This document shows positions 56,920-64,000 of a stretch of DNA of 64,000 nucleotides, one piece after another (within the stretch, counting starts at the first letter, position 1; each line of letters opens with the position of its first letter). This DNA comes from Lichina pygmaea. Its lineage: Eukaryota > Ascomycota > Lichinomycetes > Lichinales > Lichinaceae. The stretch covers positions 3,200,379 to 3,264,378 of the forward strand of contig OY730170.1 in NCBI GenBank assembly GCA_963422465.1. The letters run 5' to 3'. The notes below the pieces were generated by a model. That model worked only from the letters and a program-made list of their open reading frames with translations, had not been told where the DNA came from and made no database searches. The position numbers and the translations under genes are program-made.

Positions 56920-59900
56920 TCAGGTAGGAAGACCTCCGGCACTGCTGCCACCGCCACCGCCACCGCTACCACCACCACTGCCACCACCGGCAGCGGCAGA
57001 GGCCATGACGTCGACGTAACCCCTTCCCTTCTTGCTCTTCTTCATCGTGCCCCCCTTGCGAACCGTGCCTGCGGGACCCAAGAGATCGTCGATGGACGAC
57101 GCTTGGCTGATGGCCGTGGCTGGACGACCGGGCGGGCCGGTCGATGCGGGTGGTGCCGGAGGGGCGAGCGACGGAGGGGCGGAAGGTGGAATGCCTTGTT
57201 GATCTGCAGCGGCCGTTGGCGCCTGGGATGAAGGTCCGCTCGCCCCTGATACATCAGACGAAACGAACTCAGATGGACCGCGCATCGGCACGTGACCGCC
57301 TGACGATGGAACTTGCCCCGCGGGCGGGAAATACGAGTTGGAACCCATACTCGGAGCCGCAACGCTTGTGGCCGGACCTGGAGGTGGCATGCTACCGGAA
57401 GCTGGCAGCGGCGTGGAGCCGGAGACCGACCGCGGCGGCGCCATCGCGGTAGTGGCGCTGACTGCACGCGGCGTAGGTCCTCCTCTTGGAGGGGGAGGAA
57501 TGCCTGCGGAGGGCGTCTGCGGGGCACCACCCTGGGAATCAAGAATCAGTCCATCGACCTCTTTATGTCTCGGCGAGAGGAACCCCATACCTTCTTGTTC
57601 ACCCACTTGTTGAGATCCTTGTCAAAGTAGAACGAGCTCTGCTCTCCCAATTTGGCTCTGATCGGAACAGGGCCGAGGTTCTGCTCCTTCTTGCCGAACC
57701 ACCCGCCAAACCAACCTTTCTTGTCGCCTGGTTGCTGCCCGCGTTTCGCTAAGATGGTGTCAGACGACAGTTCAAACCCAAACTAGTAGCACCATTTACT
57801 GACCGTCAGCCTCTGCCGCTTTCTTGAAGCTCTCTTCTGCCTCCTTGTCTTTGCGCTCCTTTTCCTTGCGGCTCAGTTCTGCTGCAGGCTGCGTGATGTC
57901 GTCGTCGCCATCGTCCGTGAAAGCCGCTCGCCTAGCGGGCTTTGCGTCGGGCGATGCGCTTCCGTTCGATGCCGCTGTATCGTCGAACGTCGCAGACGGT
58001 GGCTCGTACCCCTGCTGACCAGCAGCCGGTGGCTCGTACGACGGAGGTTGATAGCTAGATGTTGGTGGAGCGTATGCGCCAACGTAGGAGGACGGTTGAT
58101 CCTGGCTATAATCAAGGGGCGACCTCTCAGTCGGCCCAGACGATTCCAGTGACGAACGGCCGACGGGAATTCCGTCTGCAGGATGCCCGGTGGGACCATA
58201 GGAAGGCTTCTCGTCTTGGCGGTGAAGTGCATCAGGAGCGAAGGCTTGCAGGGGCTTGTATGCGAGGGACGGTTCCGAGTTTGCCAGCCGGTTCTGGTTG
58301 TAGATCGCATGGTTCTCCAGGGCGTGCGGCGGAAGTGGGAGATGAGTGCCAGAATGCGCGGCAGCACCGGAATCCCAGTTTGTGGCTCTCGAAGGAAGAC
58401 TCTGGTCGTGACCTATCGATTGCTGTGGAACGTAAGCCCCACCTGGGGCATATCGCGCTGGCCGATGGGACAGGCTAGATTGGGTCCTTTGTCCGCCAGC
58501 TGGCAGCATCAGGTGAGGTAGAGGCAGTGGACGCAGCTCGTTCTGCGACGAAGGCCGACTAGTCACAGGCGTGTTGCCTGCGATTCGCGCGAAGGGGCCA
58601 ACCTCAGCGCCGGGGTTGTTGTTCACCGGTCCAGAGCCACCTTGATCGTTTTCGCCACCGGCGACGAAGCTGTTGAATCTTGCGAAAAAGGTATCGGAAA
58701 CCTTCTCGATGCTTGGCTTGGGAATCCACGACGAAGACTCGTCTTTGACTGAGCGCTGTAGGCGCTTCAAGAGATCCTCGACGATGGGAGTGAGGAGCCT
58801 GTAGGATGGGACTGGCGCTTTTGACGACGATCTGATCGCTTGGGCAATCGACTCACAGTATTGCTGAGCCTCTTGCAGATGGCCATGTTGCGCGAGTAGC
58901 AGGGCGTGGTAGTACCGATAGGCTTGAAGATGGGGCGCGGCAAAGGTGTTTGCCGAGCTGGCAAGGGAGAGTCCGTATTCGTAGATTTCGCTGAGCAAGA
59001 TCGAGTCCACGACACTGCTCGAGGAAGGCTCTTGCAGATGGCCGTGGCTCACCAGCGTAACGGCCGTTTGGGGATCATCGGCGCCACCGAAGGGAGCGCG
59101 TGGACCGGCGAACATGAAGCATATATGAGCTGCGTCTGTTCTACCGTAGAAGAGGAGAAGATGCCCCATTTGCTTCAGGGCCCACAGATCCTCGGCGCTT
59201 CTGTTGCTCAACACAAGGGTCAATGTCTCGATCCACTTATCGAGACCCTCCACCCCGGTCTTGGCAAGTGCCGCGTCGGACGTCTTGCTGATGAACTGCA
59301 GTCCCGCTCGTGCCGAGGACGGGACAAGCTCGTCGATGAACTCTTCGTTGTTTCCAGCAAATATCTGATACACTGCCGCCAGGGACTCGGTGTCTTGGCT
59401 GATTTGCCGCACGTCGTTCCGCACAAACTCCCTTACCACTTGCTTCCATATGGCGGGCATGACAGCCGACGAGATGAGCATGGCGTGGCCCCACATGCGG
59501 TTGTCAACAGCATGCCACACCGCTCTCTCCTTCTCGCCACTTAGAAGCAATCTCTTGACCGTCTCGATCGCAGCCGGATCAGTAGCAGGAGCAATTGAAC
59601 TCTGAGACGGCCCGACTACTTGTGGCGTGGCCATCGAGGCGGACCTTGGCTGGACGTTCGGGGTAGCTCCCGGCTGATAGTTGCGGAGAACCTCCTGTAC
59701 GGCAGTCTCCACTTTCGGTAGCCCCACTAGTGATCCATCGTGCTCCACAAGAAGAGAAAGAAGCTTCAACAACAGTGTATGTTCGTCCCACTTTTGGCCA
59801 GTAGTGGGAGCAACCATGTGTCTTTGGCTGTTGATCATCACGCCAAGCTGGCCTCTTCGAGAAGCTAGCCAAGCAAGAACGTCCTTTTTCTTCGACTTGC

Positions 59901-62900
59901 CTCTCAGAGGGCCAGGGAAGCGAGCGACGTGTTCTTCCAGCGGTAAGGTATCCTTGAGCGTTCTGGTCTTGACCGCGCCCGGGCTACACCGAAGTGAAGG
60001 GTAACGTTGGCCGGGGCCGTACAGCGGTACCTCCTTCGGAAAGCTGGTGACGATGGTACCTCCGAAGCCCCAAGCCAGAACTGGACAACCTCGCCAGCGA
60101 CATAGCGGATCGTGTTCTCGACCATCGGTGGGCGCAATGTAGTCCTTCGGCTGGGAAAAACCTCGAGGCCGGTTTTGCGAAGGTACAGAACCCGTCTCCG
60201 AGGTATGAATCGCCGTGACCTTGGATGATATGGCCACATCGACGGACGCCGGGCGTACATAGGGGGCTCGTTGCGGTGCGGCGTGGTGAGGACCCGACAG
60301 GGCGGTACCCGGCGATTGAGTCTGTGACCGAGGTGGCGGACCGACAATGGCCTCCTGTAGAGGAGGGTGTTGGAGCGGTTGAGGATCGTGAGCGCTGGGC
60401 AGTTGTTTCGATGACCAGTGCGCCGCCGGAGGCAATTGACTCGACATCAGGTAGCCGCTAGAAATATTCCCACCCATCTGGTGGGCATTGGCACCTTCCA
60501 GGATCGGTTGGCGTGAGGGTGCAGCTATTGGTGGAGCGTACGCGTCTTGGCTTCTGGGACGCTGGCGCTGCAACACGCCTTGCTGCTCAACGGATCCTTG
60601 AAGGATGGCGCCCCGTGGAACACCGCCAACTCTTGACTCGTTGGTGGTTCCATCTCTCCTTTGTTGCACCTGGGCTGAATAACCGGGATGCGCAAGCTGT
60701 TGCGTAGTGTTCGCGGCCTGATCCTGCATGGATACTGACGTTGTTGCCAATGGACTTGACGTTCGTGGCTGATGCTGCATGGCGTTTGTGGACGCACCCC
60801 CAGGGATCGGTGCGTATTTGCCGCGCCCATGGGCGGATGGATGAGGGGGTGGAGCCGGTGAATATCTTGACACGGGAAGGGCTGGTTTGGCTGTAGAAGA
60901 TGTCCGATCTAGTGTGTCGAAAGGATCCATGCGTTCAGGCGGTCGGAGCTGACCGGCAAACTCTTGCATCTGGGGAGTTGAAGTCGAATTCTGAGCAGGA
61001 CCTGCAAAGACACTCTGAGGTTGTTGATGAGGTGGATGTGCTGGGTAGGGTATCGATGGACCGGTGTTTGGAGTAAAGGATCCGCTCGCGGTCGGTGGTG
61101 ATCGAACCACAGGCATCGCACGTTTGGCGCCCGTGGAAACAGGCAAGTCCTCGAAGAAGTTCGTGATGTTCGCGCTAGGCCTTGTGGAGACCGTAGCTGG
61201 CATTGTTGCGTGTCGTGCAAGCGGAGGATGACCGGCTGCGGGATACCGGGACGATGGGGGAGGAACAGCTGGGGCATATGTCTCTGCAGGCGTTGGTAGG
61301 CTAGGCTCATGAAAGCCCGGAACTGGCTGCGATACAGATACGCTGGTGCTCCTCGGCGGCGGAGCACCAATGCTAGACGGGGCATAGCCATAGCGCCCAG
61401 GAGGAGCATGCTGCCCGTTTCCCCTCTTCCTCGGTTTCGCAAGGTCTTCCGGCAAGTCATACGGCGATGCATATCCTCCTTTCGACTTATCGGCGAAGCT
61501 CTCGGTCTTGGACAACCCCGGTCGCTGCGAGACACGCTGTGCTTGCGTGGTCCAAGGCGCGTACTAGTTCACAGTATCAGCATCTGCAGATAGCGTACAC
61601 AGAGTAGATGGGATAAATACATTTTGCGAACTCTGTCTGTTGTCGATAGGTCCAGACCAAAGCGAACTAGCCCCACCAACACCTGAAACGTTCGGTTGCG
61701 GTGAGAGATCCGAGCCGGCATGAGACGGGTTCCACGATGGAGAAGCCAAGGGCTCCTCAAATCTATTCGATGCCGCAGCTGGCGATCCGATCACGCCCGT
61801 GCCAATCGCACCGGCAGCCCCCCAAGAGATCTGGTTGGCCTGAGTTTGGTTGGGCTGATGTTGGGTTGGCCCTTGCTCAGATCCGGAGATATCCCACGGG
61901 ATATTGGCAGAGGCCATCTGGGCGTCTTCCGGAAACCATGATGCCGGGTCGGACACCTCATTCGTGTCTTGTTCCAGGAGGTCGTCGTCGCCGAGGGCCG
62001 CCTGCCACATGGCCGCAATGCTTGGGTCTTCCGCACCACCTTCGCTATCGTTGTGGACCTCGCCGTCGAATGTTTCAACAGGAGCTTCTGCGATAGATAG
62101 ATTACCGATGCCCTGCAAAAAATATCAGTCTCAGCCGGATCACGATGTCGGGGTAGGACGTACAAGATCGTTGTCAGCCTCCACTGTAGAGAACTCCATC
62201 GACCCAAGTATTTTCTCGGTGGATTTCCGCTGTGGCGGTCGAGGCTTGACCTCCAGATCCGGCGCTACTTCCCATCCTTGAGTGACATCGAAAGGGGTAC
62301 CGTCCGGAGGTTCCGTGATGCTCGAAGTCCCGTGCACGGCTAGCGAACTTTGATGATCGGGTCCGGACGGCGCGTCGGCTTCTGGTTGGTGCTGAGCACT
62401 CTGAATGAGAGGAAGACCCTCTTCGAACCGAGCCTCGGCGTCAGTGGGGACGCTACGGTCCAGCGAGTGGCCGCTCCCTTGGATGGACGATGATGCTGCG
62501 TTTGTCTGATCTTCTTCGCCAATCACGACGAATGGATTCGATGAGAATGATTCTCCGTCGAATTGTAGCCCGCGATCTGTTTCATCGAGTCCAGCAGCGA
62601 CCAGGCTTGTCGAGCTCGGTTGGTTGACGATACTCTCCTCAAAGCCATACTCCTCCCCGTTGACCTCCTGCCGTTGTGGGACGTTCGGAGGGTTACCAGG
62701 AGGAGATGATTGACCCACGAAAGAAAACGGCTCTCCTTCAACGGTCTCGGATGTCAGGGCCTCGTCATCGCCATTTGGGAATAGACTGTCTTGGTCGTTG
62801 GACGGCGGGCGATCATAGTCTCCACCGATGGCCTCGTTCGGCTCGTGTGTGGAGCGTGGTAAAGTCAGGTGCGTCTCTTCGGGGGTCTGGTCGCCGAGTC

Positions 62901-63375
62901 CATTCGAGTTCCCGTCGGTTGTCTCTCCGATGTAAGGTGACCGTTCCACCCGGTCATTCGCAAAGGGAGACTCTGATTGCGATGCGGACTGGTACTCCGT
63001 GCGTCTTTCAGAATTTTCTGCATCGTTGCTGGAATTTGAGATTGGCGGGCGTGCTTCAGCGCTAGCACTGTCGAACGAGCCTTTCTTTCCTATGTTGCTC
63101 GGCGAGTTCTCCATGAAACCGTCGCTCTGGGGCTGCAAAGTGTCTGATGGATGCGCAGAAGCCCCATGCGAGCTTCGATGTGGTATATGTGGTGTCTCAA
63201 AGCTTGGGTCTTGTCGGCTGTCGGATGATGTCAGATCCTGAAAAGCAGGAGCCGTTGCGCCTTCAGCGTGAGCTTCGTGGTGATTGCCCATCTTTGCCAC
63301 GAAGACTTTGTCAGACGAAGGGTTGGCCGTCCAGCAAGCCTTGCCGCTCTGCTCTGCAGGGCCAGACAGTCGATG
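56920..63375 (-). CDS. SEC16: COPII coat assembly protein Sec16
   Basis: Exons 63375-62164, 62112-61621, 61563-57804, 57748-57591 and 57531-56920 give about 2077 residues, with introns of 51-59 nt. The N-terminus is uncertain: the frame is open to 63375, where an AG acceptor (GCTAG) precedes it, so a further 5' exon is likely; ATG 63291 is the first in-frame Met. The long N-terminus is disordered with acidic patches. SFADKSKGGYASPYDLPED lies at about 590. A conserved central region begins near 1055 (DPLCRWRGCPVLAWGFGGTI, FPGPLRGKSKKKDVLAWL), followed by the helical ACE1-type Sec13-binding domain (LLLSGEKERAVWHAVDNRMW, LWALKQMGHLLLFYGRTDAA). The C-terminus has KKGWFGGWFGKKEQN, IRAKLGEQSSFYFDKDLNKW and a Pro/Gly-rich tail for Sec23 contact. 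Sec16 organises ER exit sites and COPII vesicle budding on the ER membrane. Confidence 0.93.
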
Positions 63376-63729
63376 CTAGCTGCAAATAGCACGGCTCCGA
63401 GATTCAAGAATGACGACGGCAAAGGGTTGAAGACACAGGCCATCACGCGTGGATGTGCTTCCCTGAGATGTCAATATAGGAGTCGGCCATCGCTCCGTCA
63501 TGGACTCTGGCATTTTCGTGAAGGGGCGTATGCCCAGCCGTAGTCCCCGTGACCATCTTCCGTAATCAGCCACTTGCGACGCCCAATGGTGGCACGGCAT
63601 TGCCCGGGTGGCCGCGTTCGACAATCCAAGTGACCGGCGGCTGCTCCACGAGTCAGCCTTCGATCAGCATTAGAAACCGTCAGCACGAAGAAGCCTCTAT
63701 GTCGCTACGCCTGAGAGCCCTCTCAAGGG
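63376..63729. promoter_or_regulatory. Divergent region between SEC16 and the right-edge gene
   Basis: It probably holds the missing first exon of SEC16 on the minus strand as well as both promoters. ATGs on the minus strand at 63600 and 63512 are possible starts, but none gives a convincing splice to 63375. Confidence 0.4.
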
Positions 63730-64000
63730 ATGCCCACCTCTTACGGACAGCGAGACAGGAGTCCGGTGGACCAAGCGGCCGATGAATCGGACTCCGACCT
63801 GGACATCGACTCTCGTGAATTGCATGGAACTGCCGGACTGCGGGACTCTTCTCAAGATAGGAGGCAATCTGATGCTCTAGCGCATCATGGCAGACGAGGT
63901 GCCCGCCGCGAGTCTGCTTTTGCTGGAAGAATACCGCTCAGGAACCTTTCCGCCGGAGGCACCCGCGCATCTGTTATTGCCCCTCCTGCGACGGTAGCTA
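63730..64000 (+). CDS. N-terminal part of unidentified gene, runs off right edge
   Basis: From ATG 63730 the frame stays open for 90 codons to the window end. It reads MPTSYGQRDRSPVDQAADES, then DSDLDIDSRELHGTAGL, RRESAFAGRIPLRNLSAGG and a TRASVIAPPATVA end. This is a hydrophilic, Asp/Ser-rich N-terminus of the type seen before membrane or regulatory domains in fungal proteins; nothing in it identifies a family. Codon use and lack of stops support it being real. Confidence 0.5.
   Translation, partial: MPTSYGQRDRSPVDQAADESDSDLDIDSRELHGTAGLRDSSQDRRQSDALAHHGRRGARRESAFAGRIPLRNLSAGGTRASVIAPPATVA

Noticed and set aside
63730-64000. Assignment of the right-edge N-terminus to a P4-type ATPase
   Set aside because: The Asp/Ser-rich start is reminiscent of some membrane-protein N-termini, but no diagnostic domain is in view.

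Overview
The window reads as nuclear DNA of a filamentous ascomycete (Pezizomycotina; a Sordariomycete would fit, but this is inference). The protein-coding genes have short introns, mostly 49-110 nt, with GT...AG ends and a CTGAC-type branch motif just before the acceptor. Several families are fungal: a Zn2Cys6 regulator, a DUF7918 protein, a PRPP synthetase with a long insertion, and Tad-like LINE remnants. There is no sign of bacterial or organellar sequence. The splice models given here were built by eye. For the models reported with full exon lists the exon phases add up to an open frame.

Layout. 1-1334 (-) is the N-terminal part of a DUF676-type lipase that runs off the left edge. 2193-4540 (-) is a RING-IBR-RING ubiquitin ligase. 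6847-7650 (+) is a single-pass membrane protein. 9085-10348 (+) is a second RBR-like gene whose RING2 has lost its catalytic cysteine. 11908-13032 (-) is an inositol monophosphatase. 16299-20059 (-) UTP21 and 20678-26031 (+) VIP1 form a head-to-head pair. 26032-35853 is a gene-poor, GC-rich and repeat-rich stretch with long poly-G/C tracts, a MITE, a possible 54-residue Cys-rich gene and a 14-copy 50-bp minisatellite. 35854-37636 (-) is a PRPP synthetase. It is followed by a broken hemerythrin-domain gene, then by a Tad-like LINE remnant with a solo LTR nested inside it (39449-41670), and by a probably damaged F-box-like gene (42520-43940). 46322-49395 (+) is a ten-exon Zn2Cys6 transcription factor. 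51518-52149 (-) is a small putative secreted protein, divergent from 52764-54456 (+) HUS1. 55222-56421 (+) is a DUF7918 protein, convergent with 56920-63375 (-) SEC16. SEC16 is in turn divergent from an unidentified gene entering the right edge at 63730 (+).

The genes do not form one pathway. VIP1 (inositol pyrophosphate synthesis) and the inositol monophosphatase share inositol chemistry but are 7 kb apart with UTP21 between them. UTP21 (ribosome biogenesis), HUS1 (DNA-damage checkpoint), SEC16 (ER exit sites) and PRPP synthetase are conserved housekeeping genes. Accessory DNA is concentrated in 4.5-6.8, 7.7-9.1, 10.3-11.9, 13-16.2, 26-35.8 and 37.6-42.5 kb. No operon-like defence or biosynthetic system was found. 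The most unusual observations are the catalytically degenerate RBR gene, the nested LINE/solo-LTR locus with an ORF1-only LINE, the 13-nt microexon in HUS1, the 50-bp minisatellite with a higher-order period, and the recurrent poly(dG) and TACGTA-rich tracts.
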